From positions 59,549-123,548 of the forward strand of contig JABDKG010000032.1 in the NCBI GenBank assembly GCA_013002305.1: a stretch of DNA of 64,000 bases, given 5' to 3'. Origin of the DNA: Hellea sp. (GTDB lineage: Bacteria > Pseudomonadota > Alphaproteobacteria > Caulobacterales > Maricaulaceae). The notes beneath the pieces were generated by a model. That model was not told where the DNA came from. It did no database searches and was given only the letters and a program-made list of their open reading frames with translations. Below, piece by piece: positions 45,824-55,036 of this stretch (the stretch's first letter is position 1; each line of letters begins with the position of its first letter). Both the position numbers and the translations under genes were made by a program.

Positions 45824-46927
45824 ATGGATATCAATGATCTGGTGACGCGGGCGGAAGCTCTGGCCGAGACGAGCGGGCAAAGCCTGTCAACGATCTCGCG
45901 CAAGGTTCTTAATGACGGCAAAGGCCTGGCGCGTCTTAAAGATGGCGGTCAGTGCACGATGAAGACCTTTGACACGGCCATGGCGACCCTCGCCCGGCTT
46001 GAAACCAAGCACGCAGTCGATAGCAGCCTGAACCTGACCCACCTGCAGCGCCTTGAGGCCGAGTCGATCCACATTATGCGCGAAGTCGCAGCTCAGTGCG
46101 AAAACCCGGTCATGCTTTACTCTGTCGGGAAAGACAGTTCGGTCATGTTGCACCTCGCGGAGAAAGCTTTCTTCCCGTCCCGCCCGCCTTTTCCGCTCAT
46201 GCATGTCGACACGACCTGGAAGTTTAAAGAAATGATCGAATTTCGCGATCGCCGCGCCGCTGAAGTCGGCATGGATCTGATCGTCCACATCAATCAGGAC
46301 GGCGTTGCCGATAATGTCGGGCCGTTCTCGCACGGATCAGCCGTTCATACCGATGTGATGAAAACGCAGGGCCTCAAACAAGCGCTGGACAAATACCGCT
46401 TTGACGCGGCCTTTGGCGGCGCGCGCCGCGATGAGGAAAAATCCCGCGCCAAGGAGCGTATCTTCTCGTTCCGCAATGAGAACCACCGCTGGGATGCCAA
46501 GAACCAGCGCCCTGAGCTTTGGAATATTTATAATACGCGCGTTCAAAAAGGACAGAGCATGCGGGTCTTTCCGATGTCCAACTGGACCGAGCTTGATATC
46601 TGGCAGTATATTTACAAAGAAAATATTCAGATTCCGGATCTGTACCTGTCCAAGAAACGCCCGGTTGTCGAGCGCGATGGCGTGCTGATCCTAGTCGATG
46701 ATGACCGCCTGCCCCTGCGCGATGGTGAAGTCCCGATGGAAAAAATGGTCCGCTTTAGGACGCTGGGGTGCTATCCTTTGACCGGCGCGGTTGAAAGTGA
46801 AGCTGCCACACTGCCCGACGTAATTCAGGAAATGCTCCTGACCACAACATCTGAGCGCCAAGGCCGCGTCATTGATTCAGACGCCGGCGCCTCGATGGAA
46901 CAGAAAAAAGAAGAGGGGTATTTCTAA
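45824..46927 (+). CDS. cysD: sulfate adenylyltransferase subunit 2 with N-terminal HTH-like domain
   Basis: A 367-residue protein, about 65 longer than usual CysD (about 300). From residue 71 it is Cys[20 protein letters not shown], the PP-loop [10 protein letters not shown] (100-109), [35 protein letters not shown] and [16 protein letters not shown]. It makes APS from sulfate and ATP with CysN. Residues 1-60 ([37 protein letters not shown]) resemble a small alphaproteobacterial HTH domain. The frame is continuous and has a weak AGGG ribosome site before the ATG; an internal start at Met46 is possible but has no good ribosome site. The cysNC ATG directly follows. Confidence 0.92.
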   Translation: MDINDLVTRAEALAETSGQSLSTISRKVLNDGKGLARLKDGGQCTMKTFDTAMATLARLETKHAVDSSLNLTHLQRLEAESIHIMREVAAQCENPVMLYSVGKDSSVMLHLAEKAFFPSRPPFPLMHVDTTWKFKEMIEFRDRRAAEVGMDLIVHINQDGVADNVGPFSHGSAVHTDVMKTQGLKQALDKYRFDAAFGGARRDEEKSRAKERIFSFRNENHRWDAKNQRPELWNIYNTRVQKGQSMRVFPMSNWTELDIWQYIYKENIQIPDLYLSKKRPVVERDGVLILVDDDRLPLRDGEVPMEKMVRFRTLGCYPLTGAVESEAATLPDVIQEMLLTTTSERQGRVIDSDAGASMEQKKEEGYF

Positions 46928-48837
46928 TGTCACACTTAGATGATCTCATTTCCGAAGATATTATTGCTTATCTCGACGCTCAGGAAAATAAGAGCTTTCT
47001 GCGCTTCATTACCTGCGGCTCTGTTGACGACGGTAAGTCCACACTCATCGGCCGTCTGCTATATGACAGCAAACTGATATATGAAGATCAGCTCGCCGCG
47101 ATTGAAAAGGACAGTAAAAAATCCGGCACTCAAGGCGATAAAGTTGATCTGGCCCTTCTGGTTGACGGGCTCGCCGCCGAGCGCGAACAGGGCATTACCA
47201 TTGATGTTGCCTACCGGTTCTTCTCGACCGACAAACGTAAGTTCATCGTCGCCGACACGCCCGGCCACGAACAATATACGCGCAATATGGCGACCGGCGC
47301 CTCGACCGCTGACGTTGCCATCCTTCTGATCGATTGCCGTTACGGCGTTCAGGTTCAGACCCGCCGCCACGCCTTTATCGCCTCGCTGCTCGGCATTAAG
47401 CATGTCGTTTGCGCCATCAACAAGATGGACCTCGTCGATTTTGACCAGAAGGTCTACAACGATATCGAATATGAATTCCGCGAGTTCTCCAAAGACCTCG
47501 GCTTTTCAGATATCACTTGCATACCAATGTCCGCTCTGGACGGCGACAACGTCACGCGCGGCTCTGAGCGCGCTGAGTGGTATAGTGGTGATCATTTGCT
47601 GGGCTATCTTGAAAACCTCGACGTGGACAGCGCCGATCTGGATCGTCCGTTCCGATTGCCGGTTCAGTGGGTCAACCGCCCTAATCTCGACTTTCGGGGT
47701 TTCTCCGGCACAGTTGCCTCCGGCGTCATCAATGTCGGCGACGAGATCATGGTCGTGCCGTCTGGCAAGCGCTCCAAGGTCAAATCCATCGTCACTTATG
47801 ACGGTGAACTGGACAAAGCCCGCGAGGATATGGCGATCACGCTCACGCTGACAGACGAGATTGATATTTCGCGCGGCGATGTGATCTGTAAAACAGACAG
47901 CCCGTGCGAGCAGGCCGATCAGTTCCAAGCGCATGTTCTGTGGATGACCGAAAAGGAACTTTTCCCGGGTCGCCAATATATCATCAAAACCGCCAATAAA
48001 TCAGCGGCCGCCTCAATCACCAACATCAAGCACAGGGTCGATGTCAACGATCTGTCCGAAACGGCCGTCAAAACGCTCGGACTGAACGAGATCGGTGTTT
48101 GCACGATCCAGACGGGCGCGCCGTTCGCTTTTGATCCTTATCGGAAAAACCGCAATACCGGGAACTTTATCATCATAGACCGCGCCTCCAACGAAACTGT
48201 CGGCGTTGGCATGCTCGATTTTGCTCTGCGCCGCGCCAAAAATGTGCACTGGCAGGATCTTGACGTTTCCAAAAAAGTTCGCGCCGCTCAGAAACACCAA
48301 AAGCCGGTTATGCTCTGGTTCACCGGGCTCTCTGGCTCTGGAAAATCGACCATCGCCAACCTTGTAGAAAAGAGACTTCTGGATCTGGGCCGTCATACTT
48401 ATACGCTGGACGGAGACAATGTCCGCCATGGCCTTAACAATGATCTTGGCTTTACCAAAGCCGACCGGATTGAAAACATTCGCCGGATTGCCGAGGTTGG
48501 CAAGCTGATGGTGGATGCGGGTCTTATCACTTTGACCTCGTTCATTTCTCCTTATGCTCAAGAACGGCGGATGGCCCGTGAGCTACAAGGCGAAGGCGAG
48601 TTCATCGAAATTTTTGTCGATACGCCGCTCGAGGTCGCGGAAGCGCGCGATGTCAAAGGACTTTATGCCAAGGCCCGCGCCGGAGAGATCAAAAATTTTA
48701 CAGGCATTGATTCTGAATATCAGGAACCGGAAACGGCCGAAATTCGGATTAACACAGTCGATATGACGGCCGATGAAGCGGCCGAGACCATCGTCGCTTA
48801 TCTGACAGAGCATGGCTATCTGGAAGGCGCCGCTTAA
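46927..48837 (+). CDS. cysNC: sulfate adenylyltransferase subunit 1 / adenylylsulfate kinase fusion
   Basis: A 636-residue fusion. The N-terminal GTPase (CysN) has [17 protein letters not shown] (31-47), [31 protein letters not shown] and NKMDLVDF. The C-terminal APS kinase (CysC) starts near 455 with [17 protein letters not shown], then [15 protein letters not shown] and [14 protein letters not shown]. It energises APS formation with GTP and then phosphorylates APS to PAPS, the sulfate donor. The start shares a base with the cysD stop. PAPS reduction genes (cysH, cysI) are not in the window, so a role in sulfation is likely. Confidence 0.97.
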   Translation: MSHLDDLISEDIIAYLDAQENKSFLRFITCGSVDDGKSTLIGRLLYDSKLIYEDQLAAIEKDSKKSGTQGDKVDLALLVDGLAAEREQGITIDVAYRFFSTDKRKFIVADTPGHEQYTRNMATGASTADVAILLIDCRYGVQVQTRRHAFIASLLGIKHVVCAINKMDLVDFDQKVYNDIEYEFREFSKDLGFSDITCIPMSALDGDNVTRGSERAEWYSGDHLLGYLENLDVDSADLDRPFRLPVQWVNRPNLDFRGFSGTVASGVINVGDEIMVVPSGKRSKVKSIVTYDGELDKAREDMAITLTLTDEIDISRGDVICKTDSPCEQADQFQAHVLWMTEKELFPGRQYIIKTANKSAAASITNIKHRVDVNDLSETAVKTLGLNEIGVCTIQTGAPFAFDPYRKNRNTGNFIIIDRASNETVGVGMLDFALRRAKNVHWQDLDVSKKVRAAQKHQKPVMLWFTGLSGSGKSTIANLVEKRLLDLGRHTYTLDGDNVRHGLNNDLGFTKADRIENIRRIAEVGKLMVDAGLITLTSFISPYAQERRMARELQGEGEFIEIFVDTPLEVAEARDVKGLYAKARAGEIKNFTGIDSEYQEPETAEIRINTVDMTADEAAETIVAYLTEHGYLEGAA

Positions 48838-48839
48838 GC

Positions 48840-49787
48840 ATGGCCGTATTTGATGTTTTTAACGGTGATGCGGACGGAGTAATCTCTCTCGTTCAGCTGC
48901 GCCGCGCCTGCCCGCGCCCGGAAGCGACGCTGGTCACAGGCCGCAAACGCGACATCAATCTGCTGGATCGGGTCAAAACCAAAAAAGGTGACCACGTCAC
49001 GGTGCTGGACGTCTCCATGCGCTCCAATATGGATGATCTCAAGCGTATCCTTAAGAGCGGCGCGAGCGTCTTCTATGCCGATCATCACAATGCCGGCGAT
49101 ATGCCCGAGCACAAAAACCTACACGCGGCGATCGATACGTCGCCCGAGATTTGCACGGCCCTGATCATCGATGATTGTCTTGAAGGCGCCTACCGTGCAT
49201 GGGCCGTGACCGCTGCCTTTGGGGATAATTTTCCCAAAATCGCCAAGGCCAAGGCAGCTGGTCTTGACCTGCCACTGGATCAGCTCGAGCGTCTCGGCAT
49301 GCTGGTCAATTATAATGGTTACGGCGCTGGCGTAGAGGATCTACACTTCCACCCGGCTGATCTATATAAAGCGCTTGCGCCCTTTGATACGCCGATGGAA
49401 TTTTTAAAAGGCGGCAAGCAGGTTTTTGACAAGCTCAATAATGGCTATGAAAGTGATCTCGCGACCGCGCAAAACTCCAAGGTTCTAGACGAGTCTCATA
49501 AAGGCCTGGTAATCGAACTTGCAGACGCCGCCAGTTCTCGGCGTATTTCCGGCATGTATGGTAATCAGCTCGCTCAGGAAAATCCAGACCGCGCTCATGC
49601 CGTCTTAACCCGCAATGGTGACAGCTATGTCGTCTCGGTCCGCGCGCCATTATCGAACCGGACAGGCGCCGATGAACTCTGTTTTAAATTTGAAACCGGC
49701 GGCGGCCGCTCCGCAGCAGCCGGGATCAACGTTCTGCCGGAACGCGACGTCGACCGCTTTATCGACGCCTTTATCGGGGCATTTTAG
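48840..49787 (+). CDS. DHH-family phosphoesterase in the sulfate activation operon
   Basis: A 315-residue protein. DVFNGDADGVISLVQL (5-20), VLDVSMRSN (55-63) and YADHHNAGD (79-87) are DHH motifs I to III with metal-binding Asp and His residues, and the C-terminal GGGRSAAAGINVLPE is the DHHA1 substrate-binding GGGH-like element (Arg/Ser in place of His). It starts 2 bases after cysNC. DHH proteins such as NrnA hydrolyse 3'-phosphoadenosine 5'-phosphate (pAp) and short RNA; pAp is the by-product of sulfotransferases. A pAp phosphatase role is an attractive inference. Alternative: nanoRNase. Confidence 0.85.
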   Translation: MAVFDVFNGDADGVISLVQLRRACPRPEATLVTGRKRDINLLDRVKTKKGDHVTVLDVSMRSNMDDLKRILKSGASVFYADHHNAGDMPEHKNLHAAIDTSPEICTALIIDDCLEGAYRAWAVTAAFGDNFPKIAKAKAAGLDLPLDQLERLGMLVNYNGYGAGVEDLHFHPADLYKALAPFDTPMEFLKGGKQVFDKLNNGYESDLATAQNSKVLDESHKGLVIELADAASSRRISGMYGNQLAQENPDRAHAVLTRNGDSYVVSVRAPLSNRTGADELCFKFETGGGRSAAAGINVLPERDVDRFIDAFIGAF

Positions 49788-49865
49788 CTTTCCCAGCCAA
49801 TCAACAACAGTCATGTTTGATATTGTAACGTAATTATGTTACATTCTCCTTATCGGGAGGTGCCA

Positions 49866-50279
49866 ATGTCATTACGCAAACGAATCCGGAAAAGGGAGGA
49901 TGGCGCGGTCGACATGACACCCATGCTCGACATAGTTTTCATCATGTTGATATTTTTCATTGTGACCGCGACGTTTTTGGATGAAAGCGGTCTCGACTTC
50001 ACCCATCCCAAAAATGCAAATGCCGAACCGCCATGCATCGATTGCCCGGCGCCGATTAGCATTTATGTCGACGCTGATAATCTGGTCTCGGTTGATGGGA
50101 TTGTTACCCCGGTCGAAAACGTCGCCGATGCCGTATCCGCGCAGCTCGCCCATAACCCGACAGCGCCTATCATTCTAACATCTCACGAAGGCGCACGGTT
50201 TGATCCTGTAGTTCGGATTAAGGACAAAATGGACGGAATGGGCCGCAAGACAATCCTGAAGATTTCTTACGCGCAATAA
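49866..50279 (+). CDS. ExbD/TolR-family biopolymer transport protein (orphan)
   Basis: A protein of about 137 residues. One membrane helix (about 20-38) contains DMTPMLDIVFIMLIFFIVTA with the proton-path Asp22, followed by a periplasmic domain. I chose the ATG at 49866 because GGGAGG precedes it; the frame is open to 49836. ExbD works with ExbB as a proton-driven motor for TonB or Tol, but no exbB, tonB or tol gene is nearby. The periplasmic part has an unusual CIDC (57-60) just after the helix, which could be redox-active or link dimers. Confidence 0.87.
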   Translation: MSLRKRIRKREDGAVDMTPMLDIVFIMLIFFIVTATFLDESGLDFTHPKNANAEPPCIDCPAPISIYVDADNLVSVDGIVTPVENVADAVSAQLAHNPTAPIILTSHEGARFDPVVRIKDKMDGMGRKTILKISYAQ

Positions 50280-50283
50280 AAAA

Positions 50284-50301
50284 CCGCCCTCGAAGGGGCG
50301 G
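50284..50301 (-). terminator. rho-independent terminator after rpsU
   Basis: CCGCCC pairs with GGGCGG; on the minus strand it is followed by TTTTTTATT. It lies about 30 bases after the rpsU stop and touches the exbD stop. Confidence 0.85.
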
Positions 50302-50329
50302 CCTGATGATTTGATCTGTAAGTTTAAGC

Positions 50330-50566
50330 CTAACGGCGCGGCTTACGTTTTTTCGATGGGATAAGTCCCTCGATTTGAGCGCGCTTGCGGGCCAGCTTGC
50401 GGGCGCGGCGAATGGCTTCTGCCTTTTCGCGAACACGCTTTTCAGATGGCTTTTCATAATGTTTTCGCGCTTTCATTTCGCGCAACACGCCTTCGTTCTG
50501 AAGTTTTTTCTTCAGGGCCCGGAGTGCCTGGTCAACATTATTCTGGCGGACGTAAATCTCGATCAT
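50330..50566 (-). CDS. rpsU: 30S ribosomal protein S21
   Basis: A 78-residue basic protein. [20 protein letters not shown] and the C-terminal Lys/Arg-rich tail are typical of alphaproteobacterial S21. It helps base pairing of the Shine-Dalgarno site during initiation. The gene stands alone with its own terminator. Confidence 0.97.
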   Translation of the reverse strand: MIEIYVRQNNVDQALRALKKKLQNEGVLREMKARKHYEKPSEKRVREKAEAIRRARKLARKRAQIEGLIPSKKRKPRR

Positions 50567-50679
50567 GTAAAATCAACTACTTTCTAGTTTGGTTTAATAA
50601 ATAAAGGCCCCGTTTGGAGCCCAATTCACGAGGCGGCTTGTAGGCGCGTAGAGCGCAAAGGTAAAGCAAAAAGCGGCGT

Positions 50680-50704
50680 AAAACCGGTAAAATAGCCCGG
50701 TTTT
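50680..50704 (-). terminator. terminator-like hairpin after the DUF1287 gene
   Basis: AAAACCGG pairs with CCGGTTTT across a 9-base loop, beginning about 9 bases after the stop. The T-run is the 3' arm itself, so termination may be modest. Confidence 0.5.
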
Positions 50705-50712
50705 GGCACTTT

Positions 50713-51315
50713 TTACGGCATTTCCGGCAAATTTCGATCGGGCAGGAAGCGAAAGTGGCCCTCAATATCATATTCAAACAGAATATCGTCTTCTCTGGGT
50801 CCCGCCCCGATATTATGGACAATCAGCGGAGTCCCTGCCGGTGACGTTTTATTGGTGACAATTCCAATATGAGGCGTGCCGCCGTTAAACAGGCGCCAAG
50901 AGACAATGTCGCCGGGCTGATAGTCCTGAGCGCTTTGGCTAATCGGTACGCTCGCCCCTTGTCGCTTAAGATAGGTCTCGAGGTTAGGCACGCGGCGATG
51001 ATCAATGTTTTTATCGGCGCCGCTGTGGCCCCAGATTTGAGGATAGGCCGAAAAATTGGCTTTCATGTCCTCATGCACGGCTTTCTGAAAATCAAACCCG
51101 AGCGCGTTGCGATAGGTCCTGATAATCACATCAGTGCAAACGCCCGTGTGGCGCGGAACATCGCCGCCCGGATAAGCGAGATTCACATAGGATGACTGGT
51201 ACATCACATTATGGGTGGTGCGCTCCTGCGCGGCCGTAACGATTTCCGCGGCCGATTTTGCGAACGCCTCGTGAGAGACAATCAACAAGATAAAACAAAC
51301 TATCAGTAATCGCAT
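50713..51315 (-). CDS. DUF1287 family secreted protein (NlpC/P60-like fold)
   Basis: A 200-residue protein with a signal peptide (about 1-19, ending EAFA). YPGGDVPRHTGVCTDVIIRT contains the conserved Cys, PGDIVSWRLFNGGTPHIGIV contains the conserved His, and VHNIGAGPREDDILFEYDI follows; together these are the signature of DUF1287, which is related to cysteine-type NlpC/P60 peptidases. It should act in the periplasm, perhaps on peptidoglycan. Length is typical. It is divergent from nothing nearby; rpsU lies downstream. Confidence 0.88.
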   Translation of the reverse strand: MRLLIVCFILLIVSHEAFAKSAAEIVTAAQERTTHNVMYQSSYVNLAYPGGDVPRHTGVCTDVIIRTYRNALGFDFQKAVHEDMKANFSAYPQIWGHSGADKNIDHRRVPNLETYLKRQGASVPISQSAQDYQPGDIVSWRLFNGGTPHIGIVTNKTSPAGTPLIVHNIGAGPREDDILFEYDIEGHFRFLPDRNLPEMP

Positions 51316-51365
51316 AGGCCTTATTAGCGCCGCCGACTAAAATTGCCAAGTTTGCGACTCAGCGC

Positions 51366-52499
51366 TTACAACGCCTCGTAAAGCGCGTCGATAATCCGCA
51401 GTGATCGCGGGTCACCCATGAGCGAATTATCCTGCCTTGTCATCGCATAGCAAAAAGTCACACCGGCATCGGGATCAGCAAATACGCAGGATCCACCCCA
51501 GCCGCTATGCCCGACCGTATGCGGGTTAGGTCCGTAAAAGAAATTGGGATAATTACCCATCACTCCGGCAGCGATATTCAGATCGAACGGCAGGACCTGA
51601 TCCTGTCCTTTTATGCGGATTTTGTTCAGATTTTTCAAAATATCTTCGGATAGAAACTTTTCACCTTCAATATTGCCATCAATAAATATCTGCATCAGCT
51701 GGGCCATGCCCTTGGCCGTGGCCTGGGTGTTCGATCCCGCAAGCTGGGCGCTAAGCCATTTGGCCAGACCCTTACTGCCCGGCGTCGACCATTTTTCCAT
51801 AAAAGCCGCTTTGGACGCGGCGTTGATCTCGCCAAGATCAGCGAGGCGTCTTGGCTTTTGCATATCCACGCTGCGGTGATGTTCGGCTGCGGGAAGGCCT
51901 ATCCAGACATCAATATTGTGCATGTCGCAAATATCCTGCCGCAATATCGTTCCAAGATGACGGCTATATTCATCGGTTCGCCGCGCAATCTCACCGGCGA
52001 TAAACCCATGCACAATCGGCGCGTAGCCGCTCGCACTGGTTGGCGGAAAAATCGGCGCTTGCGCGGAAATTTCTGCTACGGTCTTTTCCCAGTCATACCA
52101 ATCGGCCGGGGTCCAGTCCGGATTGGTGATCCCTGATATTCCGTGCTGGTGCGACATCGCTTGCGCGACCGTCAACTCAGCTTTTCCGTGTTGCGCAAAT
52201 TCAGGCCAGAACGACGCGATCGGCTGATCATATCCAAGGCGATCTTCCTCTGCGAGATAGGCAATCAGAAGGGCCGCAACCGCTTTGCCGCAGGAGTAGA
52301 CTGAAAACAAATGATCATCGTTGATCGGGACAGTTTTAGGCCGATCGGCCCAGCCGCCAAAAAACTCGGCAATGATGTCGCCATCGCGGATGACGCAGAC
52401 CGAAGCGCCGTGCTCGTGGCCGTCCTCAAAATTGGCTTTGAACGCATCAACGAGCGCGCCTAACCCATCGTCGCATCGCAGTTCAAAAGGGACCGTCAT
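51366..52499 (-). CDS. serine beta-lactamase-like esterase (class C fold, EstB type)
   Basis: A 377-residue enzyme. FSVYSCGKAVAALLIAYL has the SxxK nucleophile motif (Ser-Cys-Gly-Lys), GYAPIVHGFIAGEIARR supplies the Tyr of the second motif, and GHSGWGGSCVFADPDAG is the third box (HSG in place of KTG). Family members include esterases, D-aminopeptidases and lactonases; beta-lactam hydrolysis is unlikely without the KTG box. The start overlaps the pyridoxal kinase stop by four bases, so the two are in one operon. No signal peptide, so cytoplasmic. Confidence 0.87.
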   Translation of the reverse strand: MTVPFELRCDDGLGALVDAFKANFEDGHEHGASVCVIRDGDIIAEFFGGWADRPKTVPINDDHLFSVYSCGKAVAALLIAYLAEEDRLGYDQPIASFWPEFAQHGKAELTVAQAMSHQHGISGITNPDWTPADWYDWEKTVAEISAQAPIFPPTSASGYAPIVHGFIAGEIARRTDEYSRHLGTILRQDICDMHNIDVWIGLPAAEHHRSVDMQKPRRLADLGEINAASKAAFMEKWSTPGSKGLAKWLSAQLAGSNTQATAKGMAQLMQIFIDGNIEGEKFLSEDILKNLNKIRIKGQDQVLPFDLNIAAGVMGNYPNFFYGPNPHTVGHSGWGGSCVFADPDAGVTFCYAMTRQDNSLMGDPRSLRIIDALYEAL

Positions 52500-53314
52500 A
52501 TAATGTCCTCCACTATCAAACTTGGGGCCTTCCCCAAAAATTCGTAAAATTCAAATATCGGAAGTTCTGCCCTGTCCTTGGCATGACCGTACCGCATGAG
52601 ACTAAAGACCGACGAAACCGAGAGCCGCAGCGCATCTCTGGCCGTCTTCCCGCGCAAAATATGTGCCGCAAACAAGCCGGTCAGCGTATCGCCGCCGCCG
52701 TGGGGAACTGTGTCAAATTTAGCATGTTCGACGAGATGCCGGCTTTTACCGTCGGATAATAGTGCGCCAATCTGGCGTTCCCGTTCGACCGACGTTACAA
52801 CGGTCTTCTGTGTTCTGGATTGTAAGGCGGCCGACACGGAGTCAAATGTTTCAAGAGGCCGGTCCAGAATATAAGAAAGCTCCCATACATTGGGCGTGAT
52901 GAAATCCGCGATCGGTATCAAGTCTGATTTTATGAGACCCGCGACCTGTTCCGATACATATAACCGGCCGTCATCGCCCATAACCGGGTCAACAAATGTC
53001 AGGCAGTCCGGATTATTGGATTTAAGCAAAGTGATAATATCCACGGCCATCCCAACCATATCCGGATGACCCATATATCCCGTAATCACAGCGTCAAATT
53101 GAAGATTTTGCGATTTTATACCTTGCCACATCCCGGCTAAAATTTCGAGCGGCGTAATTGCGCCGCCCGGGTCGCCCCAGCCCGGATGCCGGCCATAAAG
53201 AGTTGTTGGCAACATCACGGCTTCGATACCAAAGCTCCGCATAGCAAAGGCCGTTACGTTGGCCCCGACTGAGCTTGCGGCCACATAGGAGGATATGATT
53301 AATGCCCGTTTCAT
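52496..53314 (-). CDS. pyridoxal kinase (PdxY/PdxK family)
   Basis: A 272-residue ribokinase-like enzyme. ALIISSYVAASSVGANVTAF at the start, FDAVITGYMGHPDMV, FVDPVMGDDGRLYV and ITPNVWELSYIL are pyridoxal-kinase motifs. The catalytic loop GGGDTLTGLFAA (about 215-226) has the Asp, with GGGD instead of GTGD. It would phosphorylate pyridoxal/pyridoxine for PLP salvage, useful to the PLP enzymes here. It lies between rmlA (20 bases upstream) and the esterase gene. Confidence 0.85.
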   Translation of the reverse strand: MKRALIISSYVAASSVGANVTAFAMRSFGIEAVMLPTTLYGRHPGWGDPGGAITPLEILAGMWQGIKSQNLQFDAVITGYMGHPDMVGMAVDIITLLKSNNPDCLTFVDPVMGDDGRLYVSEQVAGLIKSDLIPIADFITPNVWELSYILDRPLETFDSVSAALQSRTQKTVVTSVERERQIGALLSDGKSRHLVEHAKFDTVPHGGGDTLTGLFAAHILRGKTARDALRLSVSSVFSLMRYGHAKDRAELPIFEFYEFLGKAPSLIVEDII

Positions 53315-53334
53315 ACCGGACCTATAAACGATTA

Positions 53335-54213
53335 TTACTCGGCAGGTCGGGAAATTCGAAACAAATACTCCCCGTAGCCACTTTTCTCGAGCGGCGCAGC
53401 GAGGGCATGCAATTGCTCCCGGCTAATCCAGCCTTGATGGTAGGCGGCGGCTTCCGGACAGCAAATGCGGCGACCCTGGCGTTCTTCCATTACCGACACG
53501 AATTGAGCGGCCTGCAAAAGTGAGCGATGTGTCCCGGTATCGAGCCAGGACGTGCCTTCGCCAAGCATCGCGCATTGCAGCTCGTCCCTGTCGAGATAAA
53601 TCTGGTTAAGCGCAGTGATTTCAAGCTCGCCCCGTGCAGACGGCGTGATGGTTTTCGCATAAGCGGGCGCATTTCCATCATACAGATAGAGACCCGTGAC
53701 GGCGTAATTTGATTTCGGATCATCGGGCTTTTCTTCGATTGAGATGACCTTATTGTCAGCGTCAAATTCGGCCACGCCGTAATCCTTAGGATTATTAACA
53801 TGATATCCAAAAACGGTTGCGCCTTCGGTTACATCCTTAGCAGCCTGTAGCGTTTGATCAAACTCTGAGCCAAAGAACAGATTGTCCCCTAGAATTAGAG
53901 CGCTGGGAGCGCCGTCCAGGAAATCTTCCGCTATTATGAGGGCTTGCGCAAGGCCGTCAGGGCTAGGCTGTACCGCCCAGGTGATCTCAATGCCCCAATC
54001 CTTGCCAGTACCCAGTAAGTTTTGAAAAGCAGCCTGATCTTCGGGCGTTGTTATGATCATGATTTCGCGCATGCCAGCGCCCATTAGGACGGACAAGGGA
54101 TAATAGATCATCGGCTTATCATAAACCGGCATAAGCTGCTTGGAGACTGAAATTGTGCTCGGATAGAGGCGAGTTCCGCTTCCTCCAGCCAGAATAATAC
54201 CTTTTCGGCTCAT
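53335..54213 (-). CDS. rmlA: glucose-1-phosphate thymidylyltransferase
   Basis: A protein of about 292 residues. KGIILAGGSGTRLYPSTISV is the nucleotide-binding loop, LMPVYDKPMIYYPLSVLMGA the substrate loop, and LILGDNLFFG the catalytic Asp region. GTHRSLLQAAQFV is the C-terminal allosteric signature. It makes dTDP-glucose, the first step to dTDP-rhamnose. The ATG at 54213 is preferred over a TTG one codon earlier. It is separated from rmlC-rmlB-rmlD by 6 kb and lies on the other strand. Confidence 0.96.
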   Translation of the reverse strand: MSRKGIILAGGSGTRLYPSTISVSKQLMPVYDKPMIYYPLSVLMGAGMREIMIITTPEDQAAFQNLLGTGKDWGIEITWAVQPSPDGLAQALIIAEDFLDGAPSALILGDNLFFGSEFDQTLQAAKDVTEGATVFGYHVNNPKDYGVAEFDADNKVISIEEKPDDPKSNYAVTGLYLYDGNAPAYAKTITPSARGELEITALNQIYLDRDELQCAMLGEGTSWLDTGTHRSLLQAAQFVSVMEERQGRRICCPEAAAYHQGWISREQLHALAAPLEKSGYGEYLFRISRPAE

Positions 54214-54382
54214 CAAAATACCCTGTCGTCTTTAAGTTAGGCCGCTATTATTCAAATTTGCTGAATAAACAACCCCACGGATGTAAATTGTCGCTAGCGT
54301 TAATTTCGTTACATAGTTATAAAGTCCCTGCGGAAAAAGCTTTAGGGCGCTAAGCGATGATCACTGATGGGAACAGCAAAAC

Positions 54383-55036
54383 GTGGAAAACAGCCCCAAG
54401 CTTGTTCATAACCTTGCCACAGGAAAGTGGATTCTAAGACTAAACGGCGAGTTTTGGCAGATAGATTCGACGTCTGCTGCCCTTGAATTGGCGGGATTTC
54501 TGCAAGTCCATGTCGTCGATCAATCCGGTTCAGATTATTTGATTGTTGTCAAAGGCACGGCCGTGCTCGACGATGAAATGCCGGAAATTGGACGCTGCGC
54601 ACTCATTTTGACGCCGTTGGTAAAAACTAAAAAACAAAAACGTGTCATCCTCGACCCTGAAATGGTCGATTTTGGCTTCGTCGAATGCCACTACGGAATT
54701 CATGATGACCAATGGGTCGCTACTGAAGCGGTTCTCAGTATTGAACATATTAAAACTTTGGGTCTCAAATTCTTTTTGCCGGATGTCGCCGATATGGACG
54801 GCAAAGAGCTAGCTATGTTTATTGGCGACAAGAAGATTAAAACAGCCAACCTAACACGCGGCGATACGACGGAAATTTGGGTCGACGTGCCAGAAAACGG
54901 GTCAATTCGGCAGCTATTGACGATCAAAAGTGCCTATAAAGAACCTAATTCTAAGGATGAGCGGGATTTGGGAATGATTTTTGTCGAGTACAACCCGAAT
55001 TTGACCGAATGGATATCGGTCAAGGAATTGCTATGA
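54383..55036 (+). CDS. protein of unknown function upstream of a large glycosyltransferase
   Basis: A 217-residue protein that begins with GTG; a weak GGGA lies 10 bases upstream, and no in-frame ATG is available. The sequence is mixed alpha/beta, acidic, without signal peptide, membrane helix or recognised motif. Its stop overlaps the glycosyltransferase start (ATGA), so translation of the two is coupled, which points to a shared task in polysaccharide synthesis. Tandem segments with LKFFLPDVADMDGKELAMFI and LTRGDTTEIWVDVPENGS suggest a beta-sandwich region. Confidence 0.7.
   Translation: MENSPKLVHNLATGKWILRLNGEFWQIDSTSAALELAGFLQVHVVDQSGSDYLIVVKGTAVLDDEMPEIGRCALILTPLVKTKKQKRVILDPEMVDFGFVECHYGIHDDQWVATEAVLSIEHIKTLGLKFFLPDVADMDGKELAMFIGDKKIKTANLTRGDTTEIWVDVPENGSIRQLLTIKSAYKEPNSKDERDLGMIFVEYNPNLTEWISVKELL

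Noticed and set aside
51366..52499. Beta-lactam resistance gene
   Set aside because: The KTG box is replaced by HSG and there is no signal peptide, which fits an esterase-like member of the family.
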